From: Burkholderiaceae bacterium
Lineage (GTDB): Bacteria > Pseudomonadota > Gammaproteobacteria > Burkholderiales > Burkholderiaceae_C
Assembly: GCA_019234815.1 (NCBI GenBank)
Contig: JAFALA010000074.1
Coordinates: 1 to 49,212, forward strand
Direction: 5' to 3'
Length of the DNA: 49,212 bases
The translations under genes were made by a program, and so were the position numbers. Positions 35,839-43,161 of the stretch are shown here, in pieces. The notes under the pieces are model-generated. The model saw nothing but the letters and a program-made list of their open reading frames with translations. It was not told the DNA's origin and did no database searches. How positions within the stretch are numbered: the first letter of the stretch is position 1; the number at the start of each line of letters is the position of its first letter.

Positions 35839-36762
35839 ATGGGCATGGACGACCGCGATGGCAAAATCTGGATGGATGGCGAACTGGTGGACTGGCGCGA
35901 CGCCAAGATCCACGTCCTGAGCCATACCCTGCACTACGGCTGCGGCGCCTTCGAGGGCGTGCGCGCCTACAAGACCGACAAGGGCACCGCGATCTTCCGC
36001 CTGCGCGAGCACACCGAGCGGCTGTTCAACAGCGCCAAGATCCTGCGCATGAAGATTCCGTTCACCATTGAACAGGTCGAGGCCGCGCAAAAGGCCGTGG
36101 TGCGCGAGAACAAGCTGGAATCCGGCTATCTGCGCCCCCTGACCTGGATCGGCTCGGAAAAGCTGGGCGTCAGCCCCAAGGGCAACAAGATCCACCTGAT
36201 GGTGGCGGCCTGGGCCTGGGGCGCCTACCTGGGCGAGGAAGGCATGAAGCGCGGCATCCGCGTCAAGACCAGCAGCTACACGCGCCACCACGTCAACATC
36301 ACCATGACACAGGCCAAGACGGTGTCGAACTACACCAATTCCATCCTGGCCAATATGGAAGCCACCGACGACGGCTACGACGAGGCCCTGCTGCTCGACG
36401 CCTCGGGCTTCGTCTCCGAAGGCGCGGGCGAGAACCTCTTCGTGATCAAGAGCGGCGTGGTCTACACGCCCGACCTGTCGGCCGGCGCGCTCAACGGCAT
36501 CACGCGCAACACCATCTTCCACATCTGCCGGGACCTGGGCCTGAAGCTGGTTGAAAAGCGCATCACCCGCGACGAGGTCTACATCGCCGACGAGGCCTTC
36601 TTCACCGGCACCGCCGCCGAAGTGACGCCGATCCGCGAGCTCGACCGCATCGAGATCGGCATCGGCTCGCGCGGCCCCATCACAGAGAAGATCCAGGCCG
36701 CCTTCTTTGACATCGTGAACGGCCACAATCCCAAGTACGCCGAATGGCTGACGCCGGTTTGA
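35839..36762 (+). CDS. ilvE: Branched-chain amino acid aminotransferase
   Basis: 307-residue class IV PLP aminotransferase for Leu, Ile and Val. MDGELVDWRDAKIHVLSHTLHYGCGAFEGVRAY is the family N-terminus, the PLP lysine K160 is in TMTQAKTVSNYTNS, and GYDEALLLDASGFVSEGAGENLF plus FFTGTAAEVTPIRELD complete the cofactor site. It heads a same-strand run of small genes (zf-CHCC, NTF2-like, YheT-like). Confidence 0.95.
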   Translation: MGMDDRDGKIWMDGELVDWRDAKIHVLSHTLHYGCGAFEGVRAYKTDKGTAIFRLREHTERLFNSAKILRMKIPFTIEQVEAAQKAVVRENKLESGYLRPLTWIGSEKLGVSPKGNKIHLMVAAWAWGAYLGEEGMKRGIRVKTSSYTRHHVNITMTQAKTVSNYTNSILANMEATDDGYDEALLLDASGFVSEGAGENLFVIKSGVVYTPDLSAGALNGITRNTIFHICRDLGLKLVEKRITRDEVYIADEAFFTGTAAEVTPIRELDRIEIGIGSRGPITEKIQAAFFDIVNGHNPKYAEWLTPV

Positions 36763-36804
36763 GGCCGGCTCATCCGCCAATGATTTTTCGTGAAGAGAAT
36801 TTCC

Positions 36805-37011
36805 ATGAGTGACCTGAAGTCTGTTGTCGAAGTCAGTGCCAAGGACGTGCAAGGCGGCGGCGTGGTGGCCTGCCCCAATCCCAAGATGCCGCTGTGGAGC
36901 ACCCACCCGCGCGTCTTCGTGGACCTGAGCCATGGCGGCTCGGGCAAGTGCCCGTATTGCGGCACCGTCTACCAGCTCAAGGCCGGCGAAGTCCTGCACA
37001 CAGGCCACTGA
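36805..37011 (+). CDS. Zinc-finger (zf-CHCC) domain protein
   Basis: 68 residues with one zf-CHCC domain: ACPNPKMPLWSTHPRVFVDL and GKCPYCGTVYQL supply the Cys-His-Cys-Cys ligands. The fold is the same as that of the mitochondrial complex I NDUFS6 subunit; the function in Burkholderiales is not established. It lies 42 bp after ilvE in the same direction, a common pairing in this order. ATG 36805 was chosen. Confidence 0.9.
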   Translation: MSDLKSVVEVSAKDVQGGGVVACPNPKMPLWSTHPRVFVDLSHGGSGKCPYCGTVYQLKAGEVLHTGH

Positions 37012-37018
37012 GTCAGCC

Positions 37019-37471
37019 ATGCAGCGCGCCAAAGCCCAGACCGCGGCCCTGATGGCCTCGCCCGAAGACACCGAACAGCAGTTCTACGAGGCCTTGCAGA
37101 CGGCCGACCTCGAACGCCTGATGGCGGTGTGGTGCGACGAGGAGGAAGTCTCGTGCGTGCATCCCGGCGGCCCCCGCGTGGTGGGCCTGGGGGCCATCCG
37201 TGCCGCCTTCGAGCACGTGTTCCAGCAGGGCGCCGTCTCGGCGCACCCGGAGCGAGTGCGGCGCCTGCACACAGGCGACACCGCCATCCATCAGGTGCTG
37301 GAGCGCGTCGAGGTGCAGGACGCCCAGGGCCAGCCCGGCCACGGCTGGGTGATCGCGACCAACGTCTACCTCAAGACCGCCATGGGCTGGCGCATGGTGC
37401 TGCATCACGCCAGCCCCGGCACCGCGCACGACATCCAGGAACTCTCCGAAGAACCCGCCGTCCTGCATTGA
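37019..37471 (+). CDS. NTF2-like/SnoaL family protein
   Basis: 150-residue cone-fold protein. EQQFYEALQTADLERLMAVWCDEEEVSCVHPGG and ATNVYLKTAMGWRMVLHHASPG are typical of the SnoaL_3/DUF4440 group, with a His near the C-terminal strand. Ligand unknown. It begins 7 bp after the zf-CHCC gene and is probably co-transcribed with it. Confidence 0.88.
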   Translation: MQRAKAQTAALMASPEDTEQQFYEALQTADLERLMAVWCDEEEVSCVHPGGPRVVGLGAIRAAFEHVFQQGAVSAHPERVRRLHTGDTAIHQVLERVEVQDAQGQPGHGWVIATNVYLKTAMGWRMVLHHASPGTAHDIQELSEEPAVLH

Positions 37472-37510
37472 GCCTTGGCCTTCGCAGTTGCCGCTTTGCT
37501 TGAGCTTGAC

Positions 37511-38527
37511 ATGAATTACCAGGCCCCCCGCTGGCTCCCGGGTGGACAGCTCCAGACCCTCTGGCCCGCCTTGTTCTCGCGCCGCCATCCCGGCGTGGCG
37601 CTGCGTTTCGAGCGCGAGCGCTGGACCACACCCGACCAGGACTTCATCGACGTCGACCGGCTGGTACCCGAGGCGTCAGATGAGGCTCCGAATTCCGTGC
37701 CCGCGTCCACACTGCCCGGCCGCAACGCCGCCAGGCCGCTGCTGGTGCTGTTCCACGGCCTGGAGGGCAGCTCGCAAAGCCACTACGCGCAAGCCTTCGG
37801 ACACATCGCGCGCACGCGCGGCTGGGACTTTGCGGTCCCGCATTTCCGCGGCTGCTCAGGCGAGCTGAACCTGGCGCCGCGTGCCTACCACTCGGGCGAC
37901 TTCGACGAGATCGGCTGGATCCTGTCCCGGCTCAAGGCCGGCCACGACGGCCCGCTGCTGGCCGCCGGCGTGTCGCTGGGCGGCAATGCGCTGCTGCGCT
38001 GGGCGCAGGAAAACGGCCAGAGCGCCGCCGCCACGGTGCGCGCCGTCAGCGCCATCTGCGCGCCGCTGGACCTGGCCGCGGCCGGCCACGCCATCGGCAG
38101 CGGCTTCAACCGGCAGGTCTACACCCGCATGTTCCTGCGCACCATGGTGCCCAAGGCGCTGCGCAAGCTGGCCCAGCATCCGGGCCTGTTCAACGGCGAG
38201 CGCATGCGCCAGGTCCGCAATCTGTACGAGTTCGACAACCTTTTCACCGCGCCGCTGCACGGCTTCCGCGACACCGAAGACTACTGGACGCGCGCTTCCG
38301 CCAGGCCGCACCTGCGCCAGATCCGCATCCCTGCGCTGGTCCTGAACGCGCGCAACGACCCCTTCGTTCCGGCCCACAGCCTGCCGCGCCCGCACGAGGT
38401 CGGCAGCCACGTGACGCTGTGGCAGCCCGCGCACGGCGGCCATGTCGGCTTTGCCAGCGGCCGGCTGCCCGGCCACCTGCTGGACATGCCGGACGCCGTC
38501 TGCAACTGGCTGGCCCAGGCGCTCTAG
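37511..38527 (+). CDS. YheT-family alpha/beta hydrolase
   Basis: 338 residues. LVLFHGLEGSSQSHYAQ, the nucleophile elbow GVSLGGNALLRW with S155, the acid in LNARNDPFVP and HGGHVGFASG as the His form the expected triad; AQAFGHIARTRGWDFAVPHFRGCSGELN is the YheT/ABHD1-3 signature. Probably a cytoplasmic esterase or lipase. It follows the NTF2-like gene by 39 bp. Confidence 0.92.
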   Translation: MNYQAPRWLPGGQLQTLWPALFSRRHPGVALRFERERWTTPDQDFIDVDRLVPEASDEAPNSVPASTLPGRNAARPLLVLFHGLEGSSQSHYAQAFGHIARTRGWDFAVPHFRGCSGELNLAPRAYHSGDFDEIGWILSRLKAGHDGPLLAAGVSLGGNALLRWAQENGQSAAATVRAVSAICAPLDLAAAGHAIGSGFNRQVYTRMFLRTMVPKALRKLAQHPGLFNGERMRQVRNLYEFDNLFTAPLHGFRDTEDYWTRASARPHLRQIRIPALVLNARNDPFVPAHSLPRPHEVGSHVTLWQPAHGGHVGFASGRLPGHLLDMPDAVCNWLAQAL

Positions 38528-38568
38528 CCCCGCGCGCGCAGCGTGCGGCCCGCGCCTACACTAGCGGC

Positions 38569-39108
38569 ATGGACCCCATCGTCGAAGCCGCACTGAAAAA
38601 GTGGCCCAACGTGCCGCATTGCTACGACTGGCTGGCGCTCGATGCGCGCGGCGACTGGTACATGCGCGACGAGCGCGTGCAGGCCGCCGGCCCCTTCCCC
38701 CAAGTCAAGGGCAGCCGCATCAACCACGACAAGCTGCGCGAGTTCATCGCGCGCAATTTCGAGTCCGACGCCGACGGCGCCTGGTTTTTCCAGAACGGAC
38801 CGCAGCGCGTCTACGTGCTGCTCGAAACCACGCCCTGGGTCTGGCGCCTGCACGACGAGAGCGCCGCGCCGCCGCGCCTGAGCAGCCACACCGGCCGCAG
38901 CACCGTCTACCGCAGCGCCTGGCTGGACGAAGCCGGCCGGCTGTACCTGGACACCGACCTCGGCCTAGGCACGGTCCACACGCTGGACATGGAATGCGCG
39001 GCCAATGCGCTGGAGGCCGGGCACTGGCAGGTGCAAAACATCGCGAGCGCCGAATTGCCGGAACGTTTCGGATTCGTCAGACGTCCGGTCCCCCCCGTTC
39101 GCTCATGA
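38569..39108 (+). CDS. Conserved hypothetical protein of Burkholderiales
   Basis: 179 residues starting MDPIVEAALKKWPNVPHCYDWLALDARGDWYMRDE, a conserved opening of a beta-proteobacterial family of unknown function (possibly a DUF294x family; I am not sure of the number). The body is rich in Trp and Arg, with FFQNGPQRVYVLLETTPWVWRL, and has no signal peptide. It lies 41 bp after the YheT-like gene. Confidence 0.82.
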   Translation: MDPIVEAALKKWPNVPHCYDWLALDARGDWYMRDERVQAAGPFPQVKGSRINHDKLREFIARNFESDADGAWFFQNGPQRVYVLLETTPWVWRLHDESAAPPRLSSHTGRSTVYRSAWLDEAGRLYLDTDLGLGTVHTLDMECAANALEAGHWQVQNIASAELPERFGFVRRPVPPVRS

Positions 39109-39156
39109 AGCTCGCCCATGGGTCCATGGGTCTTATCTTGGTTTATTCGGCTTAAA

Positions 39157-39176
39157 ATGCGCATACTTGATGCGCA
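39157..39176. promoter_or_regulatory. Repeated ATGCGCA boxes in the ccdAB promoter
   Basis: ATGCGCA occurs at 39157-39163 and 39170-39176 (13 bp apart), with a related ACGCACA a little further on. Because TGCGCA is itself a palindrome, these could be half-sites for autoregulation by the CcdA-CcdB complex. A possible promoter is TTGATG (39167) with TAGACT 17 bp later. Confidence 0.4.
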
Positions 39177-39232
39177 CTACTAACGCACATAGACTTCGTA
39201 CAAGCTCCGTATAAGCGTCAAAAAGATTCGCC

Positions 39233-39517
39233 ATGCCCGCTGCCACGCGCCATCTCTCCACGACGCCTCCGCCTGTCACCTCTGGCGGTAATAGCCCTGC
39301 GCGTAAGGCCACGAATCTCACGCTGGCCGTGGGTTTGGTGGCCGAAGCGCGAGCGCTCGGCATCAACGTTTCCCAGGCGGCTGAGTTGGGAATTGCGGCT
39401 GCCGTGGCGCGTCTGCGACAAGAGCAGTGGCTTGCTGAAAACCAAGCTGCTTTGGACAGTTCCAACGCCTTCGTTGAGCAGCATGGTTTGCCGCTGGCGC
39501 AGTATCGGAACTTCTAA
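39233..39517 (+). CDS. ccdA: Antitoxin CcdA
   Basis: 94 residues. The N-terminal DNA-binding part ARKATNLTLAVGLVAEARALGINVSQAAELGI is a ribbon-helix-helix, and the C-terminal part QWLAENQAALDSSNAFVEQHGLPLAQYRNF is the toxin-wrapping tail typical of CcdA. It has an extra 25 Ser/Pro/Thr-rich residues at the N-terminus. The ccdB gene follows after 2 bp. Confidence 0.93.
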   Translation: MPAATRHLSTTPPPVTSGGNSPARKATNLTLAVGLVAEARALGINVSQAAELGIAAAVARLRQEQWLAENQAALDSSNAFVEQHGLPLAQYRNF

Positions 39518-39519
39518 CC

Positions 39520-39819
39520 ATGACACGATTTCGCGTCTACGCGAGCGTCGACGACGGAGCGCTGCTGCTGGAAGTTCAGGCCAACTTGTTGGAGCACCTG
39601 AATACCCGTGCCGTGGTGCCTCTCATACCCATAGCCGCGGCGCCGAAGGCCGCAAAGATTCTGAACCCTCGCTTCGAGATTGGTGAGACGACCTACGTCT
39701 TGGCGACGCAGTTCTTGGCCACGGTGCCACGGCGGCTCCTGGGGGCCGAGGTCGCAGACCTTCAAGCGGAGGCAAGCGTCATCGTGAATGCCTTGGACTG
39801 CCTGTTCCAAGGCGTATGA
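39520..39819 (+). CDS. ccdB: Toxin CcdB (DNA gyrase poison)
   Basis: 99-residue CcdB. MTRFRVYASVDDGALLLEVQANLLEHLNTRAVVPLIP is the standard N-terminus and the protein ends LDCLFQGV; CcdB uses its last residues (normally ending in ...GI) to bind gyrase subunit A. Length and fold match active toxins. The pair is a chromosomal type II module between housekeeping genes. Confidence 0.93.
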   Translation: MTRFRVYASVDDGALLLEVQANLLEHLNTRAVVPLIPIAAAPKAAKILNPRFEIGETTYVLATQFLATVPRRLLGAEVADLQAEASVIVNALDCLFQGV

Positions 39820-39830
39820 AGAATGAAAAA

Positions 39831-39850
39831 AGCCGACCCTCGGGTCGGCT
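39831..39850 (-). terminator. Rho-independent terminator of the cytochrome c gene
   Basis: The arms AGCCGACCC/GGGTCGGCT are separated by 2 nt, and on the minus strand the hairpin is followed by six T. It lies 21 bp past the cytochrome stop codon and 11 bp past the ccdB stop on the other strand. Confidence 0.9.
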
Positions 39851-39871
39851 TGATCTCGCGGCAGGCAGAAC

Positions 39872-40432
39872 TCAGTTCGAAGCGGCCGACGCGGCGGCGG
39901 CAGGCGCCTTGGGCTCCTCGAACTTGGCACCGCCGTTGTTGGCCATGTAGACCACGGCGCGGGCCACTTCATAGTCGGAGAAGTCGCCGCCGCCCTGGGC
40001 TGGCATATTGTTCTTGCCATGCAGCGCCGAAGTCAGCAGGGCATCGAAGCCCTTGGTGACGCGCGGGCCCCAGGCCGCTGCATCGCCGAACTTGGGCGAG
40101 CCCATGGCGCCCACGGCGTGGCAGCCCGAGCATTGCTGCTTGAACACTTCCTCGCCGGTGCGCACGGCGGCGCCAGCCGAGGCGTCCTTGAGCTCGATCG
40201 TGCCGATGGGCTGGATGCGCGCCGCGACGGCCTGCTCTCCCAGGCCCGCACTGCCTGCGGCGGGCTTGGTGTCGCTGGTGACGTAGTTGGCCAGCAAGAC
40301 AATCACCATCACCGGCACGATAAAAGCGAAGATGACAGCCAAGACCAATTGCTTGGGCGTCTTGATCGGGCCCGTGTGAGCCTCTTCGTGTTCGTCTTGG
40401 TGAGCCTGCACTTGATCCTGAATTCCGCTCAT
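39872..40432 (-). CDS. Membrane-anchored cytochrome c (c5-like)
   Basis: 186 residues. A charged N-terminus is followed by one membrane helix (about 28-50), then a periplasmic heme domain with CSGCH (C101, C104, H105) and the axial Met in NNMPAQGGGD (M143). The tail is Ala/Pro-rich. This is the cytochrome c5 type found in Burkholderiales respiratory chains. The ATG was set at 40432 (MSGIQDQVQAHQDE), which gives a normal anchor topology. Confidence 0.92.
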   Translation of the reverse strand: MSGIQDQVQAHQDEHEEAHTGPIKTPKQLVLAVIFAFIVPVMVIVLLANYVTSDTKPAAGSAGLGEQAVAARIQPIGTIELKDASAGAAVRTGEEVFKQQCSGCHAVGAMGSPKFGDAAAWGPRVTKGFDALLTSALHGKNNMPAQGGGDFSDYEVARAVVYMANNGGAKFEEPKAPAAAASAASN

Positions 40433-40622
40433 TTCATCCTCGTTGGCGTCGGCAAGGGGTGGCGCGCGCGCCTCTAAACCAGGCGCGCAAAACCGGCAGA
40501 TTATATCGGCGGCTATCGGGCTCAAATGGCCAGATTCCCATCGATACGCGCAGATCAACATCAGTTGACCCAGCGCAAGCCCATGCCGAAGCCAAGAAAC
40601 GGCTAGAATGCCGGGCTGCCGC

Positions 40623-40697
40623 GCGACCGTGGTGAAGTGGATATCATTGGGCCCTCCGAAGGCCTAGTCGCAAGTTCGATTCTTGCCGGTCGCACCA
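40623..40697 (+). tRNA. tRNA-Arg (anticodon CCG)
   Basis: 75-nt cloverleaf with encoded CCA. The acceptor stem GCGACCG/CGGTCGC pairs fully; the anticodon stem is GGGCC/GGCCT with loop CTCCGAA, so the anticodon is CCG (codon CGG); the T arm is GCAAG-TTCGATT-CTTGC. The D stem GTGA/TCAT is valid with one G-U pair. Confidence 0.95.
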
Positions 40698-40719
40698 AAT
40701 GTTGAAATCTAGCGCCTTC

Positions 40720-40724
40720 AGACG
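40720..40724. repeat. Target site duplication, left copy
   Basis: AGACG directly outside the left end of the element at 40725; an identical AGACG is at 41805-41809. Confidence 0.85.
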
Positions 40725-40752
40725 TGTGACTTAACCCATAGGTTGGCCGGGA
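40725..40752 (+). repeat. Left terminal inverted repeat
   Basis: 28 bp beginning TGTGACTTAACCCATAGG. It matches the reverse complement of 41777-41804 at all but three positions (15, 17 and 26). Confidence 0.88.
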
Positions 40753-41089
40753 TGGCCAAAGTTAAGTTCATTTGACTCTCGGCCAATCTTTGCTTCATCC
40801 GCAAGCCGCATTTCATATTGTGGAAATTGAGCAGTCAACTGAAGGACTGCCACCATCACCTCTCTATAAGCGCGATCCCGATTCACTTATCTGCTATCGC
40901 TTAGAAGCATCGACATCTCAACGTACTTCCTGACTAAGTTCAATACGATCACGAGACATTTGGACAAGCAACCAAGGAAGAAGCTTGGCTATCAAGCCCC
41001 TCGGCTGAGGTGTTAAAGCAAGTTGTTGTGCCGCCCTATTCAATCCGGCCGTGGAAATGCCATGGACGATCAATGAGGCATACCAACTC
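40753..41089. other. Left interior of the element, no gene seen
   Basis: About 340 bp, lower in GC than the surrounding chromosome, with no convincing reading frame. It contains two more GGCCAA motifs near the end, one of them within GGCCAAAGTTAAGTTCA, an inverted partial copy of the terminal repeat. Confidence 0.5.
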
Positions 41090-41413
41090 TCAGCGATTCA
41101 ACACAGTTGGAACTGGCGACACCTTCGGCCATGTCTTGGTCTCCATGACAAGCGATCCGACCGCCGGCTCATCTGAGCACGTCTCCGGCTGGCAAACCCA
41201 TTCCCACGGCAAGGCAGCTTGGATGTGCAGCCTACGAGAGGCCACGCCCTCTTCGTCAATCTCCCGTCTGGCCGCATTGATTTCCTCGGCCAGCGCCTCA
41301 GGGACCCAAACCGATCCATTGGGGGACAGGTAGATTTTCTTGTTGCTGGACCTTTGCATTTGCCCCAACTGGGCAAAGCCTTTCGTCAGTGGACTCGCTT
41401 CATCGTGCTTCAT
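41090..41413 (-). CDS. Hypothetical protein carried by the element
   Basis: 107 residues from ATG 41413 (MKHDEASPLTKGFAQLGQMQ), with GAGGG eight bases upstream. A central stretch KKIYLSPNGSVWVPEALAEEINAARREIDEEG looks like a beta-hairpin followed by a charged helix. No family recognised; it is not a transposase. The opposite strand is also open, but this frame has a far more protein-like composition. Confidence 0.5.
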   Translation of the reverse strand: MKHDEASPLTKGFAQLGQMQRSSNKKIYLSPNGSVWVPEALAEEINAARREIDEEGVASRRLHIQAALPWEWVCQPETCSDEPAVGSLVMETKTWPKVSPVPTVLNR

Positions 41414-41776
41414 CTCGTGGCCCTCATTGAGCCGCGCCCCCGAAGCGCCGGCCTGTTTGAGCACACGAGGTTATGAACACCAGGAGCAATGCGTCAACTG
41501 ATTTGACATGGACTCAACTGCCGGCAAAACTGTCCTCGCTGCACGGATTTCCGGCCCATCGTCCCAAGAACTCCCGGCCAGAATTTCAGGCATTCGCGAA
41601 TCGGCGACTGCAAGTGGTTGACTGGCATGGTGAACTCCAGGCCACCAATCTTTGCCTTTTCAAACTAGTGGCCAGCACATCGGTGCTGCCTTGAATTGCT
41701 GGCGAGACGCTTCCCAGGAAGTGCGCGGGTCAATGTGTTGTGACGACCCCGAAACCGGCCAACTATCGATTCACTC
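41414..41776. other. Right interior of the element, no convincing gene
   Basis: About 360 bp. A plus-strand frame at 41473-41694 (73 codons) has no recognisable features. The segment near 41742-41752 reads GACGACCCCG, which recalls Tn3-type ends, but nothing else supports that. Confidence 0.4.
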
Positions 41777-41804
41777 TCGCGGCCAACTTGTGGGTTAAGT
41801 CACA
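41777..41804 (-). repeat. Right terminal inverted repeat
   Basis: Inverted copy of 40725-40752; it ends GTTAAGTCACA. Its outermost bases provide the TTG TGA that ends the neighbouring GNAT gene. Confidence 0.88.
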
Positions 41805-42270
41805 AGACGCTTTGGGACGCTTGCAACGTCTTTCGATAGCTGTGCTGGGTTTTTGTGCGCTGGTATCCCAAGCGCTCATAGAACGGGTGCGATTCATTTC
41901 GCGCGACATTCGACCGGACCCGGATCGACCTGAACCCCTGTTGCCAGGCCCATTGCTCGGCGGCCTCCACGAGCAAGCTGCCGACACCTGAGCGGCGAAG
42001 CGCCGCCGTCACAACGAGACCCGTCAGTTCAACGAATTCGCCCGATTCGAGCATGAGCCGCCGCTCCGCCACCACCCAGCCCAGCAGCCTTCCATCTGGA
42101 GCCGCGGCGACGGCAACGAAATGCCTGCTGGAATCGAGCAGTTGGGACAGCACCGTTCGCGTCTCGTCGATCGAGGTCTGATAACCCAGCTCGGACGAGA
42201 GCGCGGCAATCTCATGCGCGTGCGCCAGGCTGGCGGGAGCGATGGCGTGGGCGTGAGGTGAATGGATCAT
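41800..42270 (-). CDS. GNAT family N-acetyltransferase with stop codon supplied by the element
   Basis: 156 residues. GEFVELTGLVVTAALRRSGVGSLLVEAAEQWAWQQGF is motif A, and NVARNESHPFYERLGYQRTKTQHSYRKTL is the usual C-terminal motif B. The last codon TTG (Leu) and the stop TGA lie inside the right inverted repeat (TTGTGA). With the element removed the gene reads AGC GTC TGA, so the protein would be just one residue shorter. Substrate unknown. It follows the GntR gene by 7 bp on the same strand. Confidence 0.9.
   Translation of the reverse strand: MIHSPHAHAIAPASLAHAHEIAALSSELGYQTSIDETRTVLSQLLDSSRHFVAVAAAPDGRLLGWVVAERRLMLESGEFVELTGLVVTAALRRSGVGSLLVEAAEQWAWQQGFRSIRVRSNVARNESHPFYERLGYQRTKTQHSYRKTLQASQSVL
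41805..41809. repeat. Target site duplication, right copy
   Basis: AGACG, identical to 40720-40724, directly outside the right inverted repeat and within the 3' end of the GNAT gene. Confidence 0.85.
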
Positions 42271-42277
42271 ATGTTCG

Positions 42278-42991
42278 TCACTCCCGTGTCTCGATATCCC
42301 GCCGCACTCTTTGCAAGTGGCCTTGCACGTAGAACGCCGCCGCGTCCTCGTCGCCGCTGACGATGGCCTCGTAGATCAGCCTGTGCTCGGCCACGTAGAG
42401 CTGGATGCGCTGCTCGTCGTAGATGCCGTCGTCGCGCAGGCGCTGCCATAGCGGCTCGCTCATGCTGGCGGCGACTTCGTCGGCCATCTTCAGGGCCAGC
42501 GGATTGCCCGTCATGGCCGCGAGCTGCCTATGGAACAGCCGGTCGCATTCGCTCCACAGCGCCTGCTGCTCGGGGTCGGCGATGTTCTTGACCGCCGCCA
42601 TGCGGGCCAGGTAGCTTTCTGCGGCGGGGTCCCGCATGGCCCGGCGGGCGGCAAGCCGCGCGATCATGGGTTCGAAAAGCAGGCGCACTTCCAGCGTTCC
42701 GCTCGGACTCAGGTCCGCCGGCCCCGTCCTGATCCGTTCGACAGTTGCGCCGTCCCGGACCTGCTCCGCCACATAGGTCCCCGATCCATGCCGGGTCAGC
42801 ACCATCCCCTCGTTCTGCAATGCGCCAATGGCCTCCCGCACCGCCGGGCGGCTGACCTGAAGCCGCTGGGCCAGATCGCGTTCAGACGGCAGGCGCGTGC
42901 CCGGCGGGTAGGTGCCGGCCGCGATGGCTGCGCGTATCTGCTCGGCCACCTGTTCGTAGATCTGTTTCGGACGAAATGCTTGCTGCGTCAT
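42278..42991 (-). CDS. GntR-family transcriptional regulator, FadR/FCD subfamily
   Basis: 237 residues. The N-terminal winged helix (AAGTYPPGTRLPSERDLAQRLQVSRPAVREAIGALQNEG, about 25-63) is typical of GntR. The C-terminal all-helical FCD domain has LEVRLLFEPMIARLAARRA, ECDRLFHRQLAAMTGN and a late H in EHRLIYEAIVSGDEDAA, the metal/ligand-binding positions. It is divergent from the hydroxyproline genes and is their likely repressor. Confidence 0.93.
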   Translation of the reverse strand: MTQQAFRPKQIYEQVAEQIRAAIAAGTYPPGTRLPSERDLAQRLQVSRPAVREAIGALQNEGMVLTRHGSGTYVAEQVRDGATVERIRTGPADLSPSGTLEVRLLFEPMIARLAARRAMRDPAAESYLARMAAVKNIADPEQQALWSECDRLFHRQLAAMTGNPLALKMADEVAASMSEPLWQRLRDDGIYDEQRIQLYVAEHRLIYEAIVSGDEDAAAFYVQGHLQRVRRDIETRE

Positions 42992-43069
42992 AGCATGTGG
43001 TTCAGTTTTTTACCACTTTACCCGTTCATTGTGAGGACGACTTCAGTTGCCTAAAGTGGTTCGCATGCT
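42992..43069. promoter_or_regulatory. Nested inverted repeats between the GntR regulator and the hydroxyproline genes
   Basis: ACCACTTTA (43012-43020) is repeated in inverse orientation as TAAAGTGGT (43052-43060), and AGCATG (42992) pairs with CATGCT (43064-43069) outside it. A local GTGGT-N10-ACCAC pair lies within the left part. FCD-type GntR proteins bind short TGGT...ACCA palindromes, so these are candidate operators for both divergent promoters. Confidence 0.55.
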
Positions 43070-43161
43070 TACCATCAACAGCGTCTCAATCGCAGAATTG
43101 GTCACATTCATGCAGAGTTTCGCTGATTCTTGACGCAATGTGGATCGAATCTTTACCGCCC

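Larger units (their letters stand above)
40725..41804. mobile_element. Non-autonomous 1,080-bp TGT...ACA transposable element
   Basis: Bounded by 28-bp terminal inverted repeats (25 of 28 identical) that start TGTGACTTAACCCA, and flanked by a 5-bp duplication AGACG. Removing the element and one AGACG restores a plausible end of the adjacent GNAT gene. Further GGCCAA/TTGGCC motifs lie near both ends (left 40743, 40754, 40781; right 41757, 41781), like the multiple transposase sites of Tn7-, Tn402- or Mu-class elements, which also begin TGT and give 5-bp duplications. No transposase gene is present; one 107-residue open frame (41090-41413) is the only clear cargo. The family is unknown to me. 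Confidence 0.8.

Noticed and set aside
41473..41694. 73-codon plus-strand frame in the right part of the element
   Set aside because: No recognisable features; kept as non-coding until copies of the element can be compared.
41742..41752. GACGACCCCG as a Tn3-type end
   Set aside because: Only about 9 bases match the Tn3 end and no partner end was found; the TGT/ACA ends with target duplication explain the element better.
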